Below are positions 35,783 through 44,365 of a stretch of 64,000 nt of DNA, in pieces. This DNA comes from Marinobacter adhaerens HP15 (GTDB lineage: Bacteria; Pseudomonadota; Gammaproteobacteria; Pseudomonadales; Oleiphilaceae): contig NC_017506.1 in NCBI RefSeq assembly GCF_000166295.1, forward strand, positions 2,914,001 to 2,978,000, given 5' to 3'. Within the stretch, counting starts at the first letter, position 1, and each line of letters starts with the position of its first letter. The notes beneath the pieces were generated by a model that saw only the letters and a list, made by a program, of their open reading frames with translations, made no database searches and was not told the DNA's origin. A program made the translations under genes and the position numbers.

Positions 35783-36580
35783 TCATCCGTTTGCCAGCAA
35801 GAAGTCCGACAATACCGAGTTATAGCGCTCGGCATCTTCAAGGTATGGGGCATGGCCCAAACCACTTAGTTCCACGTGCTGGACATCCGGAATATGCTCC
35901 AGCAATGGCTCGGCCTTTTTCAGCGGCGCCACGGAGTCCTTGTCACAGGTGACAACCAGCGTTGGCGCCTGGATCTTCCCCAGCTCAGGGATAAGGTTTG
36001 CGGTCTGGATCGCCCAGGCCGCGTTCACAACACCGTCAGGGCGAGATTCAGCCGCAATGGCTGCCACCCGCTGGAAGAGAACCTCGCTGGTGCCTTCCGG
36101 CAACATCCCTTTGGCGCGTCGCCTACCGTATTCCTGCTTGGGCAACTCCTCCAGTTCCCTCAATCTTCGCTGGTAGCGATCGTTCGCTCCGTCTGTCAGG
36201 CCATGGCCGGGATGGGTACATGAGAGAACCAGTCGTTTTACAAGTTCGGGTTTCATGATGGCAATTTTCATGGCAACGAGACCGCCCATGGAGTGACCCA
36301 CAAGGTTGACCGGGCCCGGGCCGCAGGTTTCAAGAAACTCGATAGCGACTTTCGCAAGATCCGTTACCGAGTCACCGGCCACGTCAGACTGGCCATATCC
36401 GGGCGCATCCCACGCCCACATCTTCATTGACGTCGCCAGGGCCGACAATTGGTCAACCCAGCTCGATCCATTACCATTAAGGCCGTGAAGGAAGAGCACC
36501 GGCGTACCGCTGCCGTTTTCCAGATAGCTAAGCCGACCATGCGCAAGGCGTACAATCGATCGGGGCATTTGCTGTTCCAT
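35783..36580 (-). CDS. Alpha/beta hydrolase
   Basis: A 265-residue hydrolase. The motif FLHGLNGNGSSW supplies the oxyanion hole, Ser in GHSMGG the nucleophile, Asp in CDKDSVAP the acid and His in GLGHAPYLED the base. A GAAGGGA site five bases before ATG 36580 favours this start over the ATG six codons earlier. Such proteins include meta-cleavage hydrolases and lactonases; nothing specific is visible. It is convergent with the SDR gene. Confidence 0.88.
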   Translation of the reverse strand: MEQQMPRSIVRLAHGRLSYLENGSGTPVLFLHGLNGNGSSWVDQLSALATSMKMWAWDAPGYGQSDVAGDSVTDLAKVAIEFLETCGPGPVNLVGHSMGGLVAMKIAIMKPELVKRLVLSCTHPGHGLTDGANDRYQRRLRELEELPKQEYGRRRAKGMLPEGTSEVLFQRVAAIAAESRPDGVVNAAWAIQTANLIPELGKIQAPTLVVTCDKDSVAPLKKAEPLLEHIPDVQHVELSGLGHAPYLEDAERYNSVLSDFLLANG

Positions 36581-36610
36581 ATTGGTCCCTTCGCTCATAG
36601 TGAGGTGTCT

Positions 36611-37684
36611 TCAAAACGGAGATTCTTCTCCGTCGTCTGAGCCTTTCAGTAGTTCGTTTTCTTCGCGGGAATCATTGTCCGAGCGATAGGATTCGTTCAC
36701 CTGCAGGTCGTCAGTGAACAACGGCTCCTCGGTCTTGCCTTCCAGGAGGTACTCGGCCCCGGCTTCCGACATTTTTCGTCCGCTGTGGCCAATTCCATAG
36801 ACCGTTTGCAGCTCCCAGTTGTATTCCGTATTGAGTTGCTCGGCCTGTTCCTTGTTCACACGGTAGAAGTTCTTCCCCTTCTCAAGTCTGTGTGCGCCCT
36901 GTGCCTTTGCGATCTCAAGCTGGCTCAGCAGGCGATGGGAGGTGTCGTCATCATCGGTGCCCAGCATGATCACCAGGTGATGCTTGTAGGACTCTTTCAG
37001 ATCTTCTGGCTCGATACCGGTGTTCTTCAGGCCATAGCGCAGGGGCAGCGTCCAGTCTGGAAAGGTGTAGGTGCCGGAGTTTGCGGCAATGCCAGTGCCG
37101 ATGCGGGCCTGTGGATACAACATGATCATTCGAGTAACGAACTGCGCGCCGCTGCCATGGCCCCAGATATCGTAGGTTTCGGCGTTCAGGTTGAAGTGCT
37201 TTTTCAGCTCATCGAAAGCTCTCTCGAACGCGGCAAACGAGGTCTGCTCCACCGGTACCCGCTCACCCTTGGTTTCATCCGTAGAATCGGAATCCGGCGT
37301 TACCCAGTTGCCGGTCTGATATCCCCAGCCCGTTGGAAAGTCTTTCTCCGAAATTTCCGGGGCAACGATCAGAACACCGTACTGTTTTGCGTAAGCGCCC
37401 CAGTAATCGCGGTATTTGTCAGCATCGCGACGACCGCCGTGCATCACCATGATGACCCGGGTGTCGGCTGTGATCTGATCAGGTCGGGAATACCAAAGCC
37501 GCATGTCCACAGGTTTGGCATCGGTGCCAGCGGAAACCACGAAGGAGCCATAGCTCTCGAAGGTTTCGGGTTGAAAAAGGTCAGATTCGGATTCTTCGCT
37601 GTATGCAGCACCGCCCGGCTGAACAGATGCGCAACCGGAGAGGACTGACATAAGCCCTATTAAAAAGATGGCAACAAGTTTCAT
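36611..37684 (-). CDS. Lipoprotein with alpha/beta-hydrolase fold, possible esterase
   Basis: A 357-residue protein with a lipoprotein signal (MKLVAIFLIG then LSGCAS, Cys near residue 17). The mature part resembles PHB-depolymerase/feruloyl-esterase-like hydrolases: VIMVMHGGRRDAD as oxyanion segment, Ser in WGHGSGAQF and a late His in GIGHSGRKM. The C-terminus is acidic and disordered. The start follows a GAGGA site. It lies 29 bp after the ABC ATPase gene, so it may be the last gene of the transporter operon, releasing a substrate at the cell surface. Confidence 0.78.
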   Translation of the reverse strand: MKLVAIFLIGLMSVLSGCASVQPGGAAYSEESESDLFQPETFESYGSFVVSAGTDAKPVDMRLWYSRPDQITADTRVIMVMHGGRRDADKYRDYWGAYAKQYGVLIVAPEISEKDFPTGWGYQTGNWVTPDSDSTDETKGERVPVEQTSFAAFERAFDELKKHFNLNAETYDIWGHGSGAQFVTRMIMLYPQARIGTGIAANSGTYTFPDWTLPLRYGLKNTGIEPEDLKESYKHHLVIMLGTDDDDTSHRLLSQLEIAKAQGAHRLEKGKNFYRVNKEQAEQLNTEYNWELQTVYGIGHSGRKMSEAGAEYLLEGKTEEPLFTDDLQVNESYRSDNDSREENELLKGSDDGEESPF

Positions 37685-37713
37685 GGCGCAGGTCCTCTGT
37701 GTTGTTGTTTGGA

Positions 37714-39732
37714 TCAGGATTTGAGCTGGTTGCCGGCGGTTCTTGCCTTCCAGCACTGAACCAGCGTGTTATCGATGAGTTCTGGCCCCGGTGCCTGTTC
37801 GCGGCATTGCTGATCCGCGAGCGGACAGCGCGGATGGAACGGACACCCGCTGGGTCGATTCATCGGATTGGGGAAATCTCCTGAAAGGCCGGGGTCGGGG
37901 ACACTCTCGCCCGGGGAGATACTCAGCGCTGAATTCATCAGCGCATGGGTATAGGGATGTTTCGGGTCGGACATCACCTGATCACGTTCGCCGCACTCGA
38001 CGATCTCGCCCAGATACATCACCGCCACACGGTCCGCCATGTGCTGAACCACGGACAGGTTGTGGGTTACGAACAGATAGGTCAGATCCAGCTCATCCCG
38101 AAGGTCCAGAAGAAGATTGAGAATCTGGGCCTGGACGGACACATCCAAAGCAGACGTCGGCTCATCGCAGATCACGACCTCGGGATTCAGGATCAGTGCA
38201 CGCCCGATGGCAGCGCGCTGTCTCTGGCCTCCGGAAAGCTGATCGGGATAACTGTTAAACACCCTCGACGGCAGGCCGACCAGTTCCATCATTTTCCGAA
38301 CCTGCTGGTGTTGTTCTTGGTTCGATCCGATGCCGTGGACAAACAGAGGCTTGGCGATAATCTCGCCAATGGTTTTTCTGGGATTCAGAGATGAGTAAGG
38401 GTCCTGGAAAATGGGCTGAATCATCCGGGCCCGATCCATCGGAGGCAGATTTTCAATGCGCTGACCGTTGAGCGTGACAGATCCGGTTGAAGGAGCCTGC
38501 AGCCCCATGATGGTCCGGGTTAGCGTTGTTTTGCCACACCCTGACTCGCCCACCAACGCCAGAACCTCGCCCTTTTTCAGGGTCAGGCTGACATCATCCA
38601 GTGCCTGCAGCGGTTTCCGCTTACCGAACATTCCCCGCCTCACTGAAAACGTGCAGCTGACGTGGTCTACCGTCAGAATGTCTTCGGTCCCACGAACATT
38701 GGATGTGACGGTTCTTTCACTTGCGGTTGGCCGCTCCGCCGCCAGCCCTCTTCCCTCAACGTCAGGCTCATGGCAAACAAAGTACCTGCCCTGATGGAGC
38801 TTCTTGGTCGGCGGATTCGTCGTCCTGCAGACACCCGCCGCCCGCGGGCACCGGGATGCAAAGGCACAACCTGAGATGTCGCCGGTCATGGCAGGAACGA
38901 TACCCGGAATGGCACCGAGCCTCTGCTGGCTTTGTCCCTTGTAGCCCGGAACACACTCCAGCAAACCTTTGGTGTAAGGATGGCGAGGGTTTTCCAGTAC
39001 CTCCCCTGTCTTGCCGGTTTCCACAATATCCCCGGCGTACATCACCGCAATGTTGTCAGCGGCCCGAGACACCACACCGAGGTCGTGGGTAATCAGGATC
39101 ATGGACATGCCGAATTCCTGCTGCAGCTCCCGCAACAGGTGAAGGATCTGGGCCTGAATAGTCACATCCAGAGCCGTGGTAGGCTCATCCGCAATCAGCA
39201 ATTCCGGCTCGTTCATCAGGGCCATGGCAATCATCACACGCTGACGCTGCCCTCCGGAAAGCTCGTGAGGGTATTGCTTGAGCCGGCTCGCAGGATCCGG
39301 CAGACCCACCTTCTCCAGCAAATAGACTGCCCGGTTTTCAGCTTCGGTATCGGAAACCTTCCGGTGCAGTGTCATGGTTTCCTTGAGCTGCCGCCCGATG
39401 GAGTACACCGGATTGAGACTGGTCATCGGCTCCTGGAAAATCATTCCGATACGCTGGCCACGGATCTTGCTGGCCAGTTCTCGCTCGGTGGCGTGAGTCA
39501 GGTCACTCCCATCGAAGTCGATGCAGGAGGCCTGGCGCTTGGCGGCCGGTGGTAAAAGGTTCATCAGCGCAAGTGCAGTCATGGACTTGCCAGAGCCGGA
39601 CTCGCCTACAATCCCAAGGGTTTCCCCGCGATTGAGTTCCAGGCTGATACCACGGACCGCGTGCAGCGTGCTGGAATCGGTCGGAATGTCGACTGACAGA
39701 TCCTGGATATCCAAAATGGATGCCATGTTCAT
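37714..39732 (-). CDS. Fused double ATPase of a peptide/opine-type ABC importer
   Basis: A 672-residue protein with two complete ABC domains in tandem, DppD-like then DppF-like, as in GsiA and YejF. Each half has Walker A (GESGSGKS and GESGCGKT), the signature LSGGQRQR and a Walker B (LLIADEPTTALD and VVICDEPTSALD). Each is followed by the oligopeptide-transporter C-terminal extension with clustered Cys residues (SGCAFASRCPRA and SGCPFHPRCPLA). GGAGGA stands six bases before the ATG. It energises the two permeases encoded just upstream. Confidence 0.94.
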   Translation of the reverse strand: MNMASILDIQDLSVDIPTDSSTLHAVRGISLELNRGETLGIVGESGSGKSMTALALMNLLPPAAKRQASCIDFDGSDLTHATERELASKIRGQRIGMIFQEPMTSLNPVYSIGRQLKETMTLHRKVSDTEAENRAVYLLEKVGLPDPASRLKQYPHELSGGQRQRVMIAMALMNEPELLIADEPTTALDVTIQAQILHLLRELQQEFGMSMILITHDLGVVSRAADNIAVMYAGDIVETGKTGEVLENPRHPYTKGLLECVPGYKGQSQQRLGAIPGIVPAMTGDISGCAFASRCPRAAGVCRTTNPPTKKLHQGRYFVCHEPDVEGRGLAAERPTASERTVTSNVRGTEDILTVDHVSCTFSVRRGMFGKRKPLQALDDVSLTLKKGEVLALVGESGCGKTTLTRTIMGLQAPSTGSVTLNGQRIENLPPMDRARMIQPIFQDPYSSLNPRKTIGEIIAKPLFVHGIGSNQEQHQQVRKMMELVGLPSRVFNSYPDQLSGGQRQRAAIGRALILNPEVVICDEPTSALDVSVQAQILNLLLDLRDELDLTYLFVTHNLSVVQHMADRVAVMYLGEIVECGERDQVMSDPKHPYTHALMNSALSISPGESVPDPGLSGDFPNPMNRPSGCPFHPRCPLADQQCREQAPGPELIDNTLVQCWKARTAGNQLKS

Positions 39733-39733
39733 A

Positions 39734-40672
39734 TCAATTCCTCCGATTAGTAACGGTCACGTCGCGAACACCATCGCCAAGCAGGTTGATCGCAATCACA
39801 AGAATGAACAGAGAGATGCCCGGCAGGATCACCAGCCAGGGCTGGAAGAACATGGCCTGTTTGCCTTCAGCGATCATGAGACCCCAGGACGGAATGGGCG
39901 ATGGAATGCCCAGCCCAAGGAATGACAGGGTGGCCTCGTTAAGAATGGCGACCGCCACCTCCAGGGTGAAAATCACCATGATCTGGTTAACCAGGTTGGG
40001 TAGTACTTCCTTCACTGCGATCTGGAACTTGCTGCACCCCATGGCCTGTGCGGCGGCGACAAAATCCAGTTCACGCAGCCGCAGTGTTGCCGACCGGGTA
40101 ACCACCAGATAGAACACCCAGTGGGTCGCGCCGATGACAAAGATCACCACCGTGATTGACTGGCCGATTACGAACACCAGCGCCATGATCAGCAGCAGGC
40201 TGGGTACCGCCAACTGACAGGTCACCAAGAAGTTCACCGCCTGGTCCAGCCAGCCGCCAAAGTACCCGGCGATCAGGCCAAGAGTGACACCGATGACCAT
40301 GCCAATGGTGGCCGCGCCAATGCCTATGGTCATGGAAATCCGAGCCCCATAGATGATGCGGCTCATGTAATCCCGACCGAGATGATCGGTACCCAGCAAA
40401 TATTCCCAGCTACCACCCTCAACCCAGACCGGTGGCAGCATGCGCATGGGCAGGTTCTGCAGATACGGATCATGGGGCGCCAGCCAGGGCGCGAACACGG
40501 CAAACACGGCCATCACCAGCAAGATGCCAAAGCCAATCTTCAGGCCGTAGTGGCTGCGGGCGCGTTTCAGTGCTGCCATGGTCGGGCTGAGGCCAAGACC
40601 GGCCTCTTCCGATTCGATGCGTTGTTCGTCGGCAGTCAGTTCAGACGGATTCATAGTGTTTCTAGCAGTCAT
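39734..40672 (-). CDS. ABC importer permease (DppC-like)
   Basis: A 312-residue inner-membrane protein with six helices after a soluble N-terminal stretch. The motif LGTDHLGRDYMSRIIYGARIS is diagnostic of DppC/OppC permeases, and the EAA loop region reads RELDFVAAAQAMGCSKFQI. It ends one base before the ATPase gene and starts three bases after the DppB-like gene. An in-frame ATG six codons later is an alternative start. Confidence 0.94.
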   Translation of the reverse strand: MTARNTMNPSELTADEQRIESEEAGLGLSPTMAALKRARSHYGLKIGFGILLVMAVFAVFAPWLAPHDPYLQNLPMRMLPPVWVEGGSWEYLLGTDHLGRDYMSRIIYGARISMTIGIGAATIGMVIGVTLGLIAGYFGGWLDQAVNFLVTCQLAVPSLLLIMALVFVIGQSITVVIFVIGATHWVFYLVVTRSATLRLRELDFVAAAQAMGCSKFQIAVKEVLPNLVNQIMVIFTLEVAVAILNEATLSFLGLGIPSPIPSWGLMIAEGKQAMFFQPWLVILPGISLFILVIAINLLGDGVRDVTVTNRRN

Positions 40673-40675
40673 GGT

Positions 40676-41593
40676 TCACCCCATCCGAATCCGTGGGTCA
40701 AGCCAGGCGTTAATCAGATCAGCCGCCAGCGTGAGCAATACGAAAGTCAGTACAAAGATCAGGATCAGAGACTGCACTGTCGGAATGTCCGAGTTGAAGA
40801 TGGACTCCACCGCGAGGCGACCGAGGCCATTCATGCTGAACACCGATTCGGTAACCACCGAACCGCCCAGCTTGTGGCCAAGCTGCACCGCCAACACACT
40901 TACAATGGGCAGCAACGCGTTGCGCATGGCCTGTTGAAGAATCAGCCGGTAACCCATGAAGCCTTTTGCCCGGGCTGTGCGAATGTAGTCTGAGGAGAGC
41001 ACGTCCAAGAGCCCTGTACGGGTCAGGCGCATTACCGCCGGCACCGAACTGGCTCCGAGGACCAGTGCAGGTAGCACGTAATGTTTCCAGGTGGCGTCAC
41101 CAGACACCGGAAAGATCGGAAAGGTCACCGCGAACAGGATGATCAGCATCAGACCCAACCAGAAGTTTGGAATGGCCTGGGCCGACACCGCCGTTGAGAG
41201 AGCAAACCGGTCCACCCAGCTGTTGGGCTTGAGAGCGGCACTGATCCCCAGCGGCAGGGCGATCAGGACAGTTACTCCCAGTGCTGCAAGTGCCAGTACG
41301 ATGGTGACTTTGGCGTGTTCCTGAATCAGCTCCACCACTGGCTGTTTCCAGAAATAGCTCTGCCCAAAATCGCCCTGAAGGGCGCTTCCCAGCCAATCCG
41401 CGTACTGGACAGACACCGGCCGGTCAAAGCCATACTGCTCACGGATGTCGTCGACCATTTCCTGGGGCGCGTCTTCGCCGGCAATGGTCTGGGCAGGGTC
41501 CGTCGCAAAATGGAACAAAGCGAAGGTTCCAAACGACACGGTCAGTGCAACTAGCAGGGCCATCAGCCCACGTCGAAGGATGTAATTCAGCAT
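40676..41593 (-). CDS. ABC importer permease (DppB-like)
   Basis: A 305-residue inner-membrane permease of the BPD_transp_1 family with six helices. The N-terminal ILRRGLMALLVALTVSFGTF and the EAA-loop region SSDYIRTARAKGFMGYRLI are typical of DppB/OppB. Its start overlaps the last base of the solute-binding-protein gene, so the two are translationally coupled. It pairs with the DppC-like permease. Confidence 0.94.
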   Translation of the reverse strand: MLNYILRRGLMALLVALTVSFGTFALFHFATDPAQTIAGEDAPQEMVDDIREQYGFDRPVSVQYADWLGSALQGDFGQSYFWKQPVVELIQEHAKVTIVLALAALGVTVLIALPLGISAALKPNSWVDRFALSTAVSAQAIPNFWLGLMLIILFAVTFPIFPVSGDATWKHYVLPALVLGASSVPAVMRLTRTGLLDVLSSDYIRTARAKGFMGYRLILQQAMRNALLPIVSVLAVQLGHKLGGSVVTESVFSMNGLGRLAVESIFNSDIPTVQSLILIFVLTFVLLTLAADLINAWLDPRIRMG

Positions 41594-43146
41594 TATTGGT
41601 CGCTCCAGCTGGCTTGCCAGAAACGTGGAACACCGTCTTTGGGAACCGGGAACTCAAGTCCCGGCGACAGCAGATAGTTTTGGCTGTAGGAAAACATGGG
41701 GACCCAATAGGCCTGCTCGGCAATCCGGTTCAGGGCCTCCCGATAAAGGCGCTTGCGCTCCGCAACCTCAATGGTGCGTTCGGCGGCCAGTACCGTCTCT
41801 CCGAGCGCTTCATCGTCGGTGTAGTTGCGGGCAGACCCCGCGGCAAAATGGACGCCAGTGGACGCAGAAGCATCGGCAGTACCGCCGCTGCCATAGGACG
41901 CGAAGAAAGCTTCCATGTCTTTGTCGTTACGCACTTTGGCAAACACATTCAGCTTCACAAACCGAAGATCAACATCCAGGCCGATCTCCTTCAGGTCGCT
42001 GACCACTGCCTCGGCGATGATCTTTTCCCGGTAGGCCCACAGTTTGAAGGCGAAGCCGTCCGGGTAACCGGCCTCTTTCAGGAGTCGCTTCGCCTTTTCA
42101 GGGTTGTAGGGGTAAACGGGGCCGTCGCCCTCGCAGCCAAACTGCCGCGGGTGACAGGCATAGGGAACTACCTCCGCACTGCCGCGCACCAGATATCGGG
42201 TAATTTCCTCGCGATTGATGGCGTGGTTAATCGCCTGGCGCACTTTAAGTTTGGTAAACGGGGTGTCCGGGTCAGAATAGCCGGCAGCGTCCAGGGTGAT
42301 GTAGCCAATACGGATATCATTACCTTCCTTGCGCTCTACACCCGGAAGATGGCTGATGTTATCGGCTACATCCGGCGGTACGCCCATCATCATGTCGATG
42401 CCACCACTTAGCAGCTCCGCCTGTTGGGTTCCCTGGTCCGGGATAACCCGGAATACCATGGTTTCAATGGCCGGGTTGGCTTTGGGGCTGGCCTGGTAGT
42501 AATTGTCGAAACGCTCAATGACAATTTCCCGGCCGGCACTGAAGTCCTTGATCCGGTATGGGCCTATACCGTTCAGCGGTCGGTCTTCGGCCGCGTTCTC
42601 CATACCATCGGCACCCTCATACGTTCCTTTTTTGCGTACAGGGATACTGATCGCCATGTCCCGCAGCGCCATTGGGTAAGGCAGCCGCAGGTTAAAACGC
42701 ACGGTTCTCGGGCCAGCCTTCTCAATGCTCTCGAGCCACGATTGAATCACTGGTCCGCGACTGGTGTCGGAATTCTCATCTAACACCCACTCAAAGGTGT
42801 AAACCACGTCTTCAGCGGTAAGCTTGCTCCCATCGTGGAAGAAAACATCGTCCCGGACAGTTACCTCAAGCGTGGTCTCATTGATCCACTCATATGACTC
42901 AGCGGCCAATGGTTCGAATTCAAGAGAATCGGGGTTCACGTAGAACAGACCGTCGTCGGTCAATCGGGAGAGGATCAGCCCCTCGCGTTGGATAGAATAC
43001 AACCGGTCAACGGTGGTCAACGGCTTTTCAAATGCCACCACCAAGGTGTTGTCATCCTTGCCTGCGCTTGCACACACCGGCAGAAGGCCAGCGACGACCG
43101 CGCTTATGAGTTGGTTTTTGAATGGCACCGGGGTCCGGGTCCTCAT
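41593..43146 (-). CDS. ABC importer solute-binding protein (SBP_bac_5)
   Basis: A 517-residue periplasmic protein with a signal peptide ending near residue 28 (PVCASAGKDD). The family 5 signature region reads TVRDDVFFHDGSKLTAEDVVYTFEW and the second lobe has KLKVRQAINHAINREEI. It binds a peptide, opine, glutathione or similar ligand; the ligand is not evident. An AGGAGG site precedes the ATG. It opens the operon of binding protein, two permeases and double ATPase. Confidence 0.93.
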   Translation of the reverse strand: MRTRTPVPFKNQLISAVVAGLLPVCASAGKDDNTLVVAFEKPLTTVDRLYSIQREGLILSRLTDDGLFYVNPDSLEFEPLAAESYEWINETTLEVTVRDDVFFHDGSKLTAEDVVYTFEWVLDENSDTSRGPVIQSWLESIEKAGPRTVRFNLRLPYPMALRDMAISIPVRKKGTYEGADGMENAAEDRPLNGIGPYRIKDFSAGREIVIERFDNYYQASPKANPAIETMVFRVIPDQGTQQAELLSGGIDMMMGVPPDVADNISHLPGVERKEGNDIRIGYITLDAAGYSDPDTPFTKLKVRQAINHAINREEITRYLVRGSAEVVPYACHPRQFGCEGDGPVYPYNPEKAKRLLKEAGYPDGFAFKLWAYREKIIAEAVVSDLKEIGLDVDLRFVKLNVFAKVRNDKDMEAFFASYGSGGTADASASTGVHFAAGSARNYTDDEALGETVLAAERTIEVAERKRLYREALNRIAEQAYWVPMFSYSQNYLLSPGLEFPVPKDGVPRFWQASWSDQ

Positions 43147-43263
43147 CTCTCCTCCTGATTGTCATTATTTGGAGAATCTGATCAGCCCACCCTGGCAAGG
43201 TTCATTGACGGGCGATCATTGAATGAGGCCAGTTTAGGTAGGGCGAATTGATTTTAAAATTGA

Positions 43264-43282
43264 ATATAAGTCATATTTATAT
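43264..43282. promoter_or_regulatory. LysR-type dyad ATATAA-N7-TTATAT
   Basis: A perfect 6-bp inverted repeat with a 7-base spacer and the T-N11-A geometry of LysR binding sites. It lies about 120 bp before the binding-protein start, in the gap behind the LysR gene. Confidence 0.5.
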
Positions 43283-43295
43283 GCAATTAATGCAT
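43281..43295. promoter_or_regulatory. LysR-type dyad ATGC-N7-GCAT upstream of the ABC operon
   Basis: The inverted repeat ATGCA-N5-TGCAT overlaps the previous dyad by two bases and ends just beyond the LysR stop. The same ATGC-N7-GCAT arrangement occurs in the LysR-porin gap, which makes shared control by this LysR protein plausible. Confidence 0.5.
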
Positions 43296-43297
43296 CC

Positions 43298-44221
43298 TTA
43301 ATCAGTATCGCTGGTCATCACGGCATGCTCGCCCAGGGACTCGCGAACCTGGTTACTCAGGCAGCGAACCAGGCTCTTGGTCGCCGGTGTCTCTTCAAAG
43401 CCAGGGGGGAAAAGAAGAACAAACTGAAGTCTGTAGGAAGGGTTAAGGGGCAAAAGACTGTAGCGACTCTCGTCCACCGCCAGCGCTGCCAGCCGATCAA
43501 TAATGGTTACCCCCAACCCCTCCACCACCATCTGGCAGGCCAGCACACTGGACGTTGTTTCGATTTTGCAGGTGAGTTCTACACCGGCGGAATGAAAGAT
43601 CTCTTCCATCTGAAAGCGGGGGCGCAGTCCCGGTGCCAAAGCGATGATGTCGTGTTCTGCCATCTGTTCTGCAGTTACCGACTCCAGCAGTTCCAGGGGA
43701 TGCCCCTTTGGCACCATCGCCATGGCATCGGTATCAAAGAATGGCCGCTGTATCACTGATGGGTGATTACAAGGCTTTGTCAGTGCCACCGCAATATCGT
43801 AATGCCTGCCAGCGACCCACTGTTCGATATCCCGATGCCCACGAACATCTACACTGAAACGTTGTTCGGGATTTTCCGCCACAAAACGGGCAAGCGCCGG
43901 GGAGACGAGACTGTTTGCCAAACGGGCCAGCGCCACGATGCGAAGGGTGCGAGTCCCACCGTCCTTGATCTCCCGTACAATACGAGGCAGGTCATCGAGA
44001 TTGGCGAGGATTTTTTCTGCCTCCCGATAGAACTCCTTACCCTCCGGGGTAAGCACCAGACGTCGCTTCTCGCGTTTGAACAGTTTGAGCTTAAGCTCAT
44101 CCTCCAGCGTGGAGATAAGACGACTGGTTGCTGGCTGGCTCAGATTCATCACAGACGCAGCCGCCACCAATGAGCCATGAATGACCACCGCACGGAAGCA
44201 CCTCAACTTCTTAATATTCAT
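43298..44221 (-). CDS. LysR family transcriptional regulator of the uptake cassette
   Basis: A 307-residue LTTR. The winged helix (residues ~3-62) contains SLVAAASVMNLSQPATSRLISTLE. The effector domain follows, with RHYDIAVALTKPCNHPSV in the first lobe. It lies between the divergent porin gene and the ABC operon that follows in its own direction, 151 bp away. Dyads with LysR geometry occur in both flanking gaps. It probably controls porin and importer together in response to the transported compound. Confidence 0.9.
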   Translation of the reverse strand: MNIKKLRCFRAVVIHGSLVAAASVMNLSQPATSRLISTLEDELKLKLFKREKRRLVLTPEGKEFYREAEKILANLDDLPRIVREIKDGGTRTLRIVALARLANSLVSPALARFVAENPEQRFSVDVRGHRDIEQWVAGRHYDIAVALTKPCNHPSVIQRPFFDTDAMAMVPKGHPLELLESVTAEQMAEHDIIALAPGLRPRFQMEEIFHSAGVELTCKIETTSSVLACQMVVEGLGVTIIDRLAALAVDESRYSLLPLNPSYRLQFVLLFPPGFEETPATKSLVRCLSNQVRESLGEHAVMTSDTD

Positions 44222-44238
44222 GTTGATCTCCGAATAAG

Positions 44239-44253
44239 ATGCAGAAAACGCAT
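44239..44253. promoter_or_regulatory. LysR-type dyad ATGC-N7-GCAT between LysR and porin
   Basis: An inverted repeat with 4-bp arms and T-N11-A geometry lies 18 bp before the LysR start and about 110 bp before the porin start. It repeats the arm sequence of the site upstream of the ABC operon. Confidence 0.5.
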
Positions 44254-44365
44254 ATATCTATCTAATGTTTTCAATTTACATAGGTATCCACTGTAGCCGA
44301 TAAAGGGGGTGACAACACAGGAAACGCCACTGAGCAATCAGTACAAAACAAAAACCGGAGGCACT

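Noticed and set aside
36785..37648. 287-codon open frame opposite the lipoprotein gene
   Set aside because: The lipoprotein has a signal, lipobox and hydrolase motifs; the opposite frame has none.
41545..42411. Open frame antisense to the binding-protein gene
   Set aside because: Shadow of a clear SBP_bac_5 gene in a GC-rich region; no independent evidence.
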